Source of the DNA: Bradyrhizobium diazoefficiens
Lineage (GTDB): Bacteria; Pseudomonadota; Alphaproteobacteria; Rhizobiales; Xanthobacteraceae
Length of the DNA: 64,000 bases
Direction: 5' to 3'
NCBI RefSeq assembly: GCF_016616235.1
Contig: NZ_CP067100.1
Coordinates: forward strand, 5,639,001 to 5,703,000
Positions 25,976 through 34,785 of this stretch are shown here, one piece after another; the first letter of the stretch is position 1; each line of letters starts with the position of its first letter. A model generated the notes under the pieces. That model ran no database searches. It was not told where the DNA came from and was given only the letters and a program-made list of their open reading frames with translations. The translations under genes and the position numbers were made by a program.

Positions 25976-26232
25976 TATTTCTTCTTGTCGCTACTGCGCG
26001 GGCTGCCGAGGCCGGCCATGGTGACGAACATGTCCTGAAACCGCTCGGCGATCTTCGGATCGAAGGTGAACCAGCTCTGGATCAGCGATTCCGGCGAGAC
26101 CTTGTCGATGTTGCTCAGAACCTGCTGCTGCAGCTTCTCCATCACCGCCGTCTGCATCGGCGCCACGTCGGGCAATCCGAAGAACTGGCGGGCCTCGAGG
26201 GGGGTGCAGTCGATTTCGATGTTAACCTTCAT
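25975..26232 (-). CDS. Small conserved protein (DUF6489-like)
   Basis: This 85-residue soluble protein begins MKVNIEIDCTPLEARQFFGL and ends in a basic tail SSDKKK. It resembles the short proteins now grouped as DUF6489, for which no function is known to me. A strong GGAGGGG site precedes the ATG at 26232; the longer open frame to 26451 is unlikely. It opens the lipid cluster and its stop overlaps the next gene's GTG. Its small size and LPDVAPMQTAVMEKLQQQV helix suggest an accessory rather than an enzymatic role. Confidence 0.75.
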   Translation of the reverse strand: MKVNIEIDCTPLEARQFFGLPDVAPMQTAVMEKLQQQVLSNIDKVSPESLIQSWFTFDPKIAERFQDMFVTMAGLGSPRSSDKKK

Positions 26233-26536
26233 GTCCCCTCCGGATTGAGATTCGAGCAGCCTGTCGGAGTATCGCCGCGAGTTGTGGTGCGACGCAAGCG
26301 ACCTGATGCCGACGCCAGATGGCTCGGCTGGCAATCGGCCGGTATAGTCAACCAAAGTCGAAAGCCGCAGTCCTCCATGCCAGACGGCACGACCAGCATT
26401 GCTGCACAGCGGTGCAACTTGGCGCGTTCCTTGCTGGAAAGGCGCTTGCACGGGTCGAGAACTCTGGGCAACATGGATCGATCAGCCCTGCCGAACAAGC
26501 AAAAATCACGGTGTGGGCGAGTGGAGAGGGTCAAGA
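26233..26536. other. Divergent promoter gap between lipid and peptide-importer clusters
   Basis: This 304-nt stretch holds no convincing gene. It separates the minus-strand lipid cluster from the plus-strand importer cluster. The right half carries a sigma-54 promoter match (see its own entry). Toward the lipid cluster I see only weak sigma-70-like boxes and the GGAGGGG ribosome binding site. Confidence 0.7.
26419..26435 (+). promoter_or_regulatory. Candidate sigma-54 (RpoN) promoter for the peptide importer operon
   Basis: TTGGCGCGTTCCTTGCT matches the -24/-12 consensus TGGCACG-N4-TTGCW with one mismatch. GG (26421-26422) and GC (26433-26434) are separated by exactly 10 nt. The predicted start of transcription is near 26446, about 90 nt before the ATG of the binding-protein gene. 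RpoN promoters typically serve nitrogen acquisition in rhizobia, which fits a peptide-uptake operon. Enhancer sites were not identified. Confidence 0.55.
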
Positions 26537-28135
26537 ATGTCAGTCGGACGAAATCTGTTTGCGGCGACGCTCGCCGGTGTGCTTGCGTTGGCGGTCTCGC
26601 CGGCGTCGAGCCAGACGCTGCGCTACGCCAACCAGGGTGAGCTGAAATCGCTCGACCCCTACACCCTGAACGAGTCGACGACCAGTGCGCATCTCGGCCA
26701 TGTCTATGAGGGCCTGGTTGCCCGTGGGAAGGACCTGAAGATCATTCCGGCGCTCGCCGAAAGCTGGGAGACGCCGGAGCCGACGCGCTGGCGCTTTCAC
26801 CTGCGCAAGGGCGTGAAATTCCACAATGGCGATCCCTTCACGGCTGATGACGTCGTATTCTCGGCCGACCGCGTGCGGGCGAAAGGCTCGAATTTCCAGA
26901 GTCGCGTTCCCGCCGATGCCAAGGTCGTCAAGGTCGACGATTATACCGTCGATTTCATCCTGACCTCGCCCAATCCCATCCTGACGGCGCTGTGGGCGAC
27001 CTGGTACATCATGGACAAAAAATGGGCAGAGGCGAACGATGCGGTGGCACCGACGCCGGCCGCCGCGACGACGCCGAGCTATGCCTCGCTCCATGAAAAC
27101 GGCACCGGCGCCTTTACCATCGAGAGCCATCAGCCAGGCGTGAAGACCGTCTTCAAGGCCAATCCGAACTGGTGGCGCAAGCCGGAGCATAATCTGAAGG
27201 AGATCGTCTTCACGCCGATCGCAAACCCGGCCACGCGTGTCGCGGCGCTGTTATCGGGCGAGGTCGACGTGATCGAGCCGGTTCCGGTCCAGGACATCGA
27301 GCGGGTCAAAGCGAGCCCCAACGCCACCGTGCTGACGGGACCCGAGCTCCGCACCATCTTCGTTGGCATGGATCAGGCGCGCGACGAGCTCCTCTATTCC
27401 AACGTCAAGGGCAAGAACCCGTTCAAGGACGTTCGCGTCCGCGAAGCCGTCTACCGGGCGATCGACGTCGACCTGATCAAGAATCGCGTGATGCGCGGAC
27501 TGTCCACGCCGTCCGCATTGATGGTCGCACCAGAGATCTTTTCCTCGAAGGATTTCACCCGGCCGAAGTTCGATCCCGATGCCGCCAAGAAGCTCCTCGC
27601 CGACGCCGGCTATGCCGACGGCTTCGAAGTGACGATGGACTGTCCGAACGATCGTTACGTCAATGACGCCGCAATCTGTCAGGCCATCGTCGGGATGCTC
27701 GCCCGCATCAACATCAAGGTAGACCTGCTGGCGCAACCCAAGGCCCAGTATTTCGCCAAGGTGCTGAAGCCCGGCGGCTACAAGACCTCGCTGTTCATGT
27801 TGGGCTGGACCCCGGATACGCTCGACTCCCAGAACGTGCTCCACGACATCATGGGCTGCCGGGACGACCCCAAGGATCCCAACCGCGGTGAAGCCAATCT
27901 CGCCGGGTATTGCAACAAGCAGTTCGACGAGCTCGCCGACAAGGTTCTGGTGGAATCCGATACGACCAAGCGCGATCAGCTGATCAAGCAGGCTTTCGAG
28001 ATCTCGATGAAGGACTGGGCCTATGTCCCGCTGCACCAGCAGGCGCTCGCTTGGGGCGTGTCGAAGAAGGTGAAGCTGACCCAGCGAGCGGACAACATGG
28101 TCATGCTCTACTGGGCGACCAAGCAAGACGAGTAG
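26537..28135 (+). CDS. Peptide/family 5 ABC transporter substrate-binding protein (importer 1)
   Basis: This 532-residue periplasmic protein has a signal peptide ending near ...LAVSPASSQ (about residue 26). The mature part is a Dpp/Opp-type binding protein (LKSLDPYTLNESTTSAHLGHVYEGL, RWRFHLRKGVKFHNGDPFTADDV). Two cysteines in the C-terminal half (DIMGCRDDP and LAGYCNKQF) fit a short disulfide loop seen in family members. The ATG at 26537 was preferred to the longer frame because the signal peptide begins there. It heads an operon with two permeases and two ATPases. The ligand is likely a di- or oligopeptide or a gamma-glutamyl compound, judged from the GGT-like gene downstream. Confidence 0.92.
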   Translation: MSVGRNLFAATLAGVLALAVSPASSQTLRYANQGELKSLDPYTLNESTTSAHLGHVYEGLVARGKDLKIIPALAESWETPEPTRWRFHLRKGVKFHNGDPFTADDVVFSADRVRAKGSNFQSRVPADAKVVKVDDYTVDFILTSPNPILTALWATWYIMDKKWAEANDAVAPTPAAATTPSYASLHENGTGAFTIESHQPGVKTVFKANPNWWRKPEHNLKEIVFTPIANPATRVAALLSGEVDVIEPVPVQDIERVKASPNATVLTGPELRTIFVGMDQARDELLYSNVKGKNPFKDVRVREAVYRAIDVDLIKNRVMRGLSTPSALMVAPEIFSSKDFTRPKFDPDAAKKLLADAGYADGFEVTMDCPNDRYVNDAAICQAIVGMLARINIKVDLLAQPKAQYFAKVLKPGGYKTSLFMLGWTPDTLDSQNVLHDIMGCRDDPKDPNRGEANLAGYCNKQFDELADKVLVESDTTKRDQLIKQAFEISMKDWAYVPLHQQALAWGVSKKVKLTQRADNMVMLYWATKQDE

Positions 28136-28151
28136 GTGTCGACATCTTGTG

Positions 28152-28195
28152 AAGTCCCGGAAGCCATCGCTTTCAATATCTGGCTTCCGGGACTT
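28152..28195 (+). other. Perfect 15-bp stem-loop between binding-protein and permease genes
   Basis: AAGTCCCGGAAGCCA (28152-28166) and TGGCTTCCGGGACTT (28181-28195) are perfect complements around a 14-nt loop. There is no downstream T-run. In operons of binding-protein importers such a structure after the first gene commonly protects its message or limits read-through, raising binding protein over membrane subunits. Confidence 0.75.
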
Positions 28196-28250
28196 GCTGT
28201 TTCGGGCTAACGCGATGATGCGTGCTGCTGAAGAGATGTGAAAGGAACAG

Positions 28251-29231
28251 ATGCTCGCTTTCACACTGCGCCGGGCCATTCAGGCCGTCGGCGTCATGAT
28301 CGCCGTCGGAGTCATCGCGTTCTCGATGTTCCGCTTTGCCGGCGATCCCGTGAACCAGATGGTCGGAATGGATACGTCGGGCGCCGAACGCGCCGCGATC
28401 CGCAAATCGCTCGGCCTCGACGATCCCGTCATCGTGCAGTTCGGCCGTTATGTCGGCAATGCTGCGCAGTTCAAGTTCGGCGTGTCCTACCAGTTCCGCC
28501 TCCCTGTCACCAATCTTCTGATGGAGCGGATGCCGGCGACGCTGGAACTCGCGATCTGTGCCACCATCTTCGCGATGATCTGTGGCATCCTGATGGGCGT
28601 CTACTCGGCGCTGCGCCGTGACAGCTGGCTCACGCACATATTCCAGGCCGTCTCCTTGATCGGTATCTCGCTGCCGACCTTCCTGATCGGCATTCTCATG
28701 ATCTACCTGTTCTCGGTGACGCTCGGCTGGCTGCCCTCCTTCGGTCGGGGCGATGTCGTGCATATCGGCTGGTGGACGACGGGGCTCCTGACGCTGTCCG
28801 GCCTGAAGGCGCTGATCATGCCATCGATCACGCTCGGCCTGTTCCAGATGACACTGATCATGCGGCTGGTCCGCGCGGAGATGCTGGAGGTGATGCGCAC
28901 TGACTATATCCGCTTCGCCCGCGCGCGCGGGCTCACCACACGGGCGATCCATTTCGGCCACGCGCTGCGCAACACACTGGTTCCCGTGATCACCGTGGCC
29001 GGCCTGCAATTCGGCTCGGTCATTGCTTTCGCGATCATCACCGAGACCGTGTTTCAGTGGCCGGGCATGGGGCTCCTGTTCGTGCAGGCCGTTCAGAACG
29101 TCGATATCCCGATCATGGCGGCATATCTCATGATGGTCTCCCTGATCTTCGTCACCATCAATCTCCTGGTGGATATCCTCTACACCATCGTCGATCCGCG
29201 GCTGCGCTCGACGGTCAGCCGGGCACATTGA
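28251..29231 (+). CDS. ABC transporter permease, DppB type (importer 1)
   Basis: This 326-residue inner membrane permease has the DppB/OppB pattern. The first membrane helix lies at the N-terminus (RAIQAVGVMIAVGVIAFSMF). The EAA coupling loop reads EVMRTDYIRFARARGLTTRAIHFGHALRNTLVPV. AAGGA lies 5 nt before the ATG. It follows the binding-protein gene after a 115-nt gap with a stem-loop and is followed after 1 nt by the second permease. Confidence 0.94.
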   Translation: MLAFTLRRAIQAVGVMIAVGVIAFSMFRFAGDPVNQMVGMDTSGAERAAIRKSLGLDDPVIVQFGRYVGNAAQFKFGVSYQFRLPVTNLLMERMPATLELAICATIFAMICGILMGVYSALRRDSWLTHIFQAVSLIGISLPTFLIGILMIYLFSVTLGWLPSFGRGDVVHIGWWTTGLLTLSGLKALIMPSITLGLFQMTLIMRLVRAEMLEVMRTDYIRFARARGLTTRAIHFGHALRNTLVPVITVAGLQFGSVIAFAIITETVFQWPGMGLLFVQAVQNVDIPIMAAYLMMVSLIFVTINLLVDILYTIVDPRLRSTVSRAH

Positions 29232-29232
29232 G

Positions 29233-30192
29233 ATGAGCGAGACCATCATTCCGCACGTCACCGAGAAGCCCGCCGCCGCACCGGGCTGGTTCGGGCGCGC
29301 GATCGATAGCGACCTGTTCTATTCGTTCCGCCGCTCCAAAATCACCATGATCGCGGCTGTGGTGACGCTCCTGTTCTTCCTGATCGCGATCTTCGCCTCG
29401 GTGTTGTCGGTGCAGAATCCGTTCGACCCGGCGCAGCTCCAGCTGATGAATTCGCGCATCTCCCCGCTCTGGACCGCCGATGGACAGAGCCCGTTCCTGC
29501 TCGGCACCGACGAGCAGGGCCGCGACGTACTGTCCGCGATCCTCTACGGTCTGCGTATCTCGCTGCTCGTCGGCGTGCTCGGCGTGGTCCTGTCCGGCGC
29601 AATCGGCATCCTGCTCGGGCTGACGGCCGGCTATTTCGGCGGCGCCGTCGACGGGCTGATCATGCGCATCGCCGACGTGCAGCTTTCGTTTCCGGCCATC
29701 CTGATTGCGCTCTTGATCAACGGTATCGCCAAATCGGTCTTTGGCAACAAGCTCGACGAGATGAGCATGCTGGCCGTCCTGGTCTTTGCAATCGGGCTGA
29801 GTTTTTGGGTGCAGTATGCGCGCACGGTGCGCGGCTCAGTCCTAGTCGAGAAGAACAAGGATTATGTCGCAGCCGCCCAATTGATCGGCCTGCCCGCCCC
29901 GGTGATCATGCTGCGCCACGTGCTGCCGAACACCACAGGACCGATCCTCGTGATCGCCACCATCAACCTCGCGCTCGCCATCATCACCGAGGCAACGTTG
30001 TCGTTCCTCGGCTCGGGCATGCCCGAGACCATGCCGTCGCTCGGCACGCTGATCCGTATCGGCAACGGCTATCTCTTCGCAGGCGAATGGTGGATCGTCG
30101 CCTTCCCCGGGTTTGCGCTTGCCGCCCTGATCCTGTCCATCAACCTGCTGGGCGACTGGCTGCGCGATGCGCTCAACCCGAAACTGCGATGA
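29233..30192 (+). CDS. ABC transporter permease, DppC type (importer 1)
   Basis: This 319-residue permease begins with the DppC-specific N-terminal extension and a first helix (ITMIAAVVTLLFFLIAIFAS). The family segment LLGTDEQGRDVLSAILYGLRISLLVGV follows, then a coupling loop LVEKNKDYVAAAQLIGLPAPVIMLRHVLPNT. It forms the translocation pore with the DppB-type subunit. The ATG is one base after the upstream stop, and the ATPase gene starts 13 nt after this stop. Confidence 0.94.
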   Translation: MSETIIPHVTEKPAAAPGWFGRAIDSDLFYSFRRSKITMIAAVVTLLFFLIAIFASVLSVQNPFDPAQLQLMNSRISPLWTADGQSPFLLGTDEQGRDVLSAILYGLRISLLVGVLGVVLSGAIGILLGLTAGYFGGAVDGLIMRIADVQLSFPAILIALLINGIAKSVFGNKLDEMSMLAVLVFAIGLSFWVQYARTVRGSVLVEKNKDYVAAAQLIGLPAPVIMLRHVLPNTTGPILVIATINLALAIITEATLSFLGSGMPETMPSLGTLIRIGNGYLFAGEWWIVAFPGFALAALILSINLLGDWLRDALNPKLR

Positions 30193-30205
30193 GTATGCGT
30201 TGCCC

Positions 30206-31192
30206 ATGACCGAACCCGTTCTCTCCGTACGCGACCTTCACGTGGAATTCGCGTCCCGCCGCGGCACGCTCCGCGCCATCGACGGCGTCTCCTTCGACAT
30301 CGCCAAAGGCGAGGTGCTGGGCGTGGTCGGGGAATCCGGCGCCGGCAAATCGGTCACCGGCCTCGCAGTGATCGGCCTGATCGATCCCCCCGGCCGCATC
30401 GCCGGCGGCGAGATCCGTCTCGGCGGTCTGCGCATCGACAATCTGCCGCCCGAGGAGATGCGCCGCATCAGGGGCAAGCGCATCGGCATGATCTTCCAGG
30501 ATCCCCTCACCTCGCTCAATCCGCTGTACAAGGTCGGCGATCAGATCATCGAGACGATCCGGACCCATCTCAATCTGTCCGAGACGGCCGCACGCCGCCG
30601 CGCCATCGACCTGCTCGCCGAAGTCGGCATTCCCGCGCCGGAAAAGCGCATCGACGGCTATCCGCACGAATTCTCCGGCGGCATGCGCCAGCGCGTTGTG
30701 ATTGCGCTGGCGATCTGCGCCGAGCCGGAGCTGATCATCGCGGACGAGCCGACCACCGCGCTCGACGTCTCCGTGCAGGCGCAGATCATCTCGTTGATCA
30801 AGCGGCTCGGCCGCGACCACGGCACCGCCGTGATGCTGGTGACGCACGACATGGGCGTGATCGCGGAGACCTCGGACCGTGTCGCCGTGATGTATGCCGG
30901 CCGCGTCGCCGAGATCGGCCCGGTGCAGGACGTCGTCAGGAATCCGCTACATCCTTACGCCAAGGGCCTGATGGGCGCGATCCCGACGCTTGCGGGTGAG
31001 GACAAGCGCCTGGTGCAGATTCCGGGCTCCATGCCGCGCCTGTCGGCGATCCCGCGCGGCTGCTCGTTCAATCCGCGCTGTGCGTTCGCGTTCGATCGCT
31101 GTCGTATCGAACGGCCGGAGCCACTGCCGCGCGGCGCGCAAGCGGTCGCGTGCCATCTCTATGACACCGTGACGGCGGAGAGCGCGGCATGA
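30206..31192 (+). CDS. ABC transporter ATP-binding protein, DppD type (importer 1)
   Basis: This 328-residue ATPase has Walker A GESGAGKS, signature [14 protein letters not shown] and Walker [14 protein letters not shown]. The C-terminal oligopeptide-transporter extension contains the cysteine-bearing [16 protein letters not shown], typical of DppD/OppD Fe-S-like tails. The ATG at 30206 was chosen over an earlier in-frame codon inside the permease gene. Its end overlaps the next ATPase as ATGA. Confidence 0.94.
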   Translation: MTEPVLSVRDLHVEFASRRGTLRAIDGVSFDIAKGEVLGVVGESGAGKSVTGLAVIGLIDPPGRIAGGEIRLGGLRIDNLPPEEMRRIRGKRIGMIFQDPLTSLNPLYKVGDQIIETIRTHLNLSETAARRRAIDLLAEVGIPAPEKRIDGYPHEFSGGMRQRVVIALAICAEPELIIADEPTTALDVSVQAQIISLIKRLGRDHGTAVMLVTHDMGVIAETSDRVAVMYAGRVAEIGPVQDVVRNPLHPYAKGLMGAIPTLAGEDKRLVQIPGSMPRLSAIPRGCSFNPRCAFAFDRCRIERPEPLPRGAQAVACHLYDTVTAESAA

Positions 31193-32178
31193 GCGCGCCT
31201 TTCGTCCAGGCCAGAAATCTACGCCGCGTCTTTGACGTCTCGAAGCCCTGGCTCAACCGCATGCTCGAAGGCGGGCATCTCGAATATCTCAAGGCTGTCG
31301 ATCACGTCACCTTCGACATCAGGAAGGGCGAGACCTTTGCGCTCGTCGGCGAATCCGGCTCGGGCAAGACCACGGTGGCGCGGATGGTCGTCGGCCTGCT
31401 GCCGCCGAGCTCCGGCGACGTGCTGATCGACGGCGTCTCGATGACCGACCCGCGGCAGGCCCAGGCGCGCCGAAAGCTGCGCCGCCGCATCCAGATGATC
31501 TTCCAGGATCCCTATGCGAGCCTGAACCCGCGATTCCGGGTCGATGCCATCATCTCCGAGCCGATCCGCGCCTTCGACCTGATCCAGGGCGAACGCGACA
31601 TCCAGGCGCGCGTCGGCGAACTCTTGAGCCTCGTCGGCCTGCATCCCGACGACCGGCTGAAGTTTCCGCACGAATTCTCCGGCGGCCAGCGCCAACGCAT
31701 CGCGATCGCCCGGGCGCTCGCCTCCGATGCCGAGTTCATCGTCTGCGACGAGCCGACCTCGGCGCTCGACGTCTCCGTGCAGGCGCAGATCCTGAACCTG
31801 ATGCGCGACCTCCAGGACAAGTTCGGCCTGACCTACATGTTCATCAGCCATAACCTCGCCGTGGTCCGCCACATGGCAAGCCGCGTCGGCGTGATGTATC
31901 TTGGCCGCATCGTCGAGATCGCGGAGGGGCGCGAGCTGTTCGCCCGGCCGCGCATGCCCTACACAAAAATGCTGCTGGGCGCGGTGCCTGATCTCGCGAT
32001 GTCCGGCCGCCAGCGCATTCCGGTGAAGGGCGAGATCCCGAACCCGATCAATCCGCCTTCCGGCTGCGCCTTCAATCCGCGCTGTCCGCTGGCGTTCGAC
32101 CTTTGCCGCAAGGAGGTTCCGGAACTGATTGACGGCGTCGCCTGTCACGCGGTGAACACCGCACCGGTCCCGGCGTGA
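31189..32178 (+). CDS. ABC transporter ATP-binding protein, DppF type (importer 1)
   Basis: This 329-residue ATPase has Walker A GESGSGKT, signature [15 protein letters not shown] and Walker B EFIVCDEPTSALDVS. The C-terminal family extension has SGCAFNPRCPLAFDLC. It pairs with the DppD-type subunit as the heterodimeric motor. The ATG overlaps the previous stop by 4 nt. An 81-nt gap separates it from the GGT-like gene, the largest gap in this half of the operon apart from the stem-loop region. Confidence 0.94.
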   Translation: MSAPFVQARNLRRVFDVSKPWLNRMLEGGHLEYLKAVDHVTFDIRKGETFALVGESGSGKTTVARMVVGLLPPSSGDVLIDGVSMTDPRQAQARRKLRRRIQMIFQDPYASLNPRFRVDAIISEPIRAFDLIQGERDIQARVGELLSLVGLHPDDRLKFPHEFSGGQRQRIAIARALASDAEFIVCDEPTSALDVSVQAQILNLMRDLQDKFGLTYMFISHNLAVVRHMASRVGVMYLGRIVEIAEGRELFARPRMPYTKMLLGAVPDLAMSGRQRIPVKGEIPNPINPPSGCAFNPRCPLAFDLCRKEVPELIDGVACHAVNTAPVPA

Positions 32179-32259
32179 CGCGCGCGTGCCATGCCAGCAG
32201 CGCATTGGCGGCACGGCATCGCCTGTGATCAAGTGCGCGCGCCGCAAATGAGGTAGCCC

Positions 32260-34065
32260 ATGGCCAGCAACATCAATCCCGATCCGTTCACGACGCGCCC
32301 CGAAATCGAGGGCACGTTCGGGGTCGTCGCCAGCACGCACTGGATTGCGACCGCCGTCGGCATGGGCATCCTGGAGAAGGGCGGCAATGCCTTCGATGCC
32401 GGCGTCGCCACCGCCTTCACCCTCCAGGTGGTCGAGCCGCATCTGAACGGCCCCGGCGGCGATGTGCCGATCATCGTCCACGACGTGAAGCGCGGCCGCA
32501 CCGAGGTGATCTGCGGCCAGGGCCCGGCACCGGCCCGCGCGACCATCGCGCATTACAGAAGCGAAGGCCTCGACATGGTGCCCGGCACCGGCCTGCTTGC
32601 GGCCTGCGTCCCCGGCACGTTCGAATCCTGGATGATGCTGCTGCGCGACTACGGCACCATGCGCCTGCGCGATGTGCTGGAGCCGGCGATCTCTTATGCG
32701 CGCGACGGCTATCCGCTGGTCGAGCGAGCCTGCGCCACGATCCAGACCGTCGAGCAATTGTTCCGCAAGCATTGGCCGACCTCTGCCGCGGTCTACCTGC
32801 CCAATGGTGAAGTGCCGCGACCCGGCACGCTCTTCACCAACAAGACGCTGGCCGCAACATACACCCGCATCCTGAGCGAAGCCGAGAGCGGCGGTGGCGG
32901 CCGCGATGCCGAAATCGAGCGCGCGCGCAAATCGTGGTCGCGAGGTTTCGTCGCCGAAGCGACCGACAATTTCTGCCGGACCCAGGAAGTCATGGACGTC
33001 AGCGGCTCGCCGCATCGCGGGGTCCTGTCGGCCGACGACATGGCGCGCTGGCAGCCGACGGTCGAGGCTCCCCTCACCTACGACTACGGCCGCTACACCG
33101 TCTGCAAGGCCGGCGTCTGGAGCCAGGGCCCGGTGACGCTGCAGCAGCTTGCGCTGCTAAAGGGCTTTGCGCTCGACGGGCTCGACCCGACCGGACCGGA
33201 GTTCATCCATCTTCAGATCGAATGCGCAAAGCTCGCCTTCGCTGACCGCGAAAAATTCTACGGTGATCCCAAGTTCAGCGAGATCCCGATCGCGACGCTG
33301 CTATCGGACGCCTACAACGACGAACGTCGCAAGTTGGTGACCGAGAAGGCTTCGCTCGATCTGCGGCCCGGCGCGGTCGAGGGCTTTGGCGGCGTGGTCA
33401 GGCTGCGCCGCGCTGAAGGCCAACGCGAGGCCGTCGGCGCGCTCGGCGCCGGCGAGCCAACCGTCGGCCGCTTCGGCGAGGTGCGCGGCGACACCGTGCA
33501 TTTCGATATCATCGACAAGGCCGGCAACATGGTGTCCTCGACGCCGTCGGGAGGCTGGCTGCAATCCTCGCCTGTCATTCCCGAGCTGGGTTTCTGCCTC
33601 GGCAGCCGCGCACAAATGTTCGATTTGGAGGAGAACCAACCGAGCTCGCTCGCGCCGGGCAAGCGGCCGCGCACCACGCTGTCGCCGACCATGGCGCTGC
33701 GCGACGGCGAGCCGTATCTGGCCTGGGGATCGCCCGGCGGCGACCAGCAGGATCAGTGGATCACGCAATTCTTCCTGCGCCACGTCCATTGCAACCTCAA
33801 TCTCCAGGAGGCGATCGACGCGCCGGCGTGGCATTCCGAGCACTTTCCGATCTCGTTCTGGCCCCGCACCGCAAGGCCCGGCGTGCTCGTGATCGAGAAC
33901 CGCGTGCCGAAGGCGACGATCGAGAACCTGCGCGAGCGCGGACATGTCGTCGAGGTCGGGCCGGACTGGTCGGAAGGCCGCCTCACTGCGGCCTCGCGCG
34001 TCGGTTCGCGCCGCCGCGCCGCCGCCAATCCGCGCGGCATGCAGGGCTACGCCGCAGGGCGCTGA
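32260..34065 (+). CDS. Gamma-glutamyltransferase-like Ntn hydrolase, apparently cytosolic
   Basis: This 601-residue GGT-family protein has the N-terminal GMGILEKGGNAFDAGVATAFTL block and LNGPGGDVPIIV. The autocleavage and nucleophile region is GDTVHFDIIDKAGNMVSSTPSGG, placing the nucleophile threonine near 412. No signal peptide is visible, unlike periplasmic GGT. The motif D-x-R-E-x-A-P, whose arginine holds the glutamyl carboxylate in classical GGT, is replaced by CGQGPAPARAT. That suggests an altered acyl substrate and resembles GGT-like or acylase-like relatives. It sits between two peptide importers and 9 nt upstream of a DUF1028 gene, so it probably processes imported amides. Confidence 0.9.
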   Translation: MASNINPDPFTTRPEIEGTFGVVASTHWIATAVGMGILEKGGNAFDAGVATAFTLQVVEPHLNGPGGDVPIIVHDVKRGRTEVICGQGPAPARATIAHYRSEGLDMVPGTGLLAACVPGTFESWMMLLRDYGTMRLRDVLEPAISYARDGYPLVERACATIQTVEQLFRKHWPTSAAVYLPNGEVPRPGTLFTNKTLAATYTRILSEAESGGGGRDAEIERARKSWSRGFVAEATDNFCRTQEVMDVSGSPHRGVLSADDMARWQPTVEAPLTYDYGRYTVCKAGVWSQGPVTLQQLALLKGFALDGLDPTGPEFIHLQIECAKLAFADREKFYGDPKFSEIPIATLLSDAYNDERRKLVTEKASLDLRPGAVEGFGGVVRLRRAEGQREAVGALGAGEPTVGRFGEVRGDTVHFDIIDKAGNMVSSTPSGGWLQSSPVIPELGFCLGSRAQMFDLEENQPSSLAPGKRPRTTLSPTMALRDGEPYLAWGSPGGDQQDQWITQFFLRHVHCNLNLQEAIDAPAWHSEHFPISFWPRTARPGVLVIENRVPKATIENLRERGHVVEVGPDWSEGRLTAASRVGSRRRAAANPRGMQGYAAGR

Positions 34066-34074
34066 AGGCATCTT

Positions 34075-34785
34075 ATGACCTGGTCGATCATCGCGCGAGA
34101 CCCTGTCACCGGCCAGTTCGGCATTGCGGTCGCGAGCCGCTTCTTCGCCGTCGGTGCTCGCGTGCCCTATATCGCGGCCGGCCTCGGCGCGATCGCGACG
34201 CAGGCCTTCGTCAATCCCTATTACGGCATCGACGGCATCAAACTGCTGCGCGAGGGCCTGAACGCGCATGACGTGCTCGCCCCCCTGCTCGCGATCGATG
34301 ACGGCCGCGAGAGCCGTCAGCTTCATATCATGGACGCGAGCGGCGAGATCGCCGCGCATACCGGCCGCGACTGCGTCGACTGGTGCGGGCACGTCGCGGG
34401 CAGCGGCTTCTCGATCGCCGGCAACATGCTCACCGGCGCCGACGTGCTTGACGAGACGGCCAAGACCTACATCACCAATGACAGCCTGCCCTTTCCGCGC
34501 CGCCTGCTCGCCGCCATGCGCGCGGGCGAGGCTGCGGGCGGCGACAAGCGCGGCAAGCAGTCCGCGGCACTGCTGATCCACGGCGAAGAGGAATGGCCGG
34601 CGCTGGACATCCGCGCCGACGACCATTCCGATCCGCTCGGCGAACTCGAACGGCTCGAACGCATCAGCCAGGAGCTCTGGGTGCACTTCCGCAGCTCGCT
34701 GCCGACGCGGCAGAACCCGGCCGGCAACACCGATCGCAGCGTCATCGACGCCAGCATCAAAGCAGCGCGCGCAAGGCTGTCATGA
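34075..34785 (+). CDS. DUF1028 domain-containing protein
   Basis: This 236-residue protein starts MTWSIIARDPVTGQFGIAVAS, the conserved opening of DUF1028, and continues with AAGLGAIATQAFVNPYYG and GNMLTGADVL. A structure of this family (SPO2555-like) is classed in the Ntn-hydrolase fold, so the threonine after the initiator methionine is a possible nucleophile. No reaction is assigned to my knowledge. It lies 9 nt after the GGT-like gene and overlaps the next ATPase start as ATGA. Two Ntn-type enzymes between peptide importers suggest stepwise hydrolysis of an imported amide. Confidence 0.9.
   Translation: MTWSIIARDPVTGQFGIAVASRFFAVGARVPYIAAGLGAIATQAFVNPYYGIDGIKLLREGLNAHDVLAPLLAIDDGRESRQLHIMDASGEIAAHTGRDCVDWCGHVAGSGFSIAGNMLTGADVLDETAKTYITNDSLPFPRRLLAAMRAGEAAGGDKRGKQSAALLIHGEEEWPALDIRADDHSDPLGELERLERISQELWVHFRSSLPTRQNPAGNTDRSVIDASIKAARARLS

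Noticed and set aside
31219..33015. A 598-codon minus-strand open frame over the DppF-type and GGT-like genes
   Set aside because: It is antisense to two well-supported genes, and its composition has no hydrophobic or motif structure.
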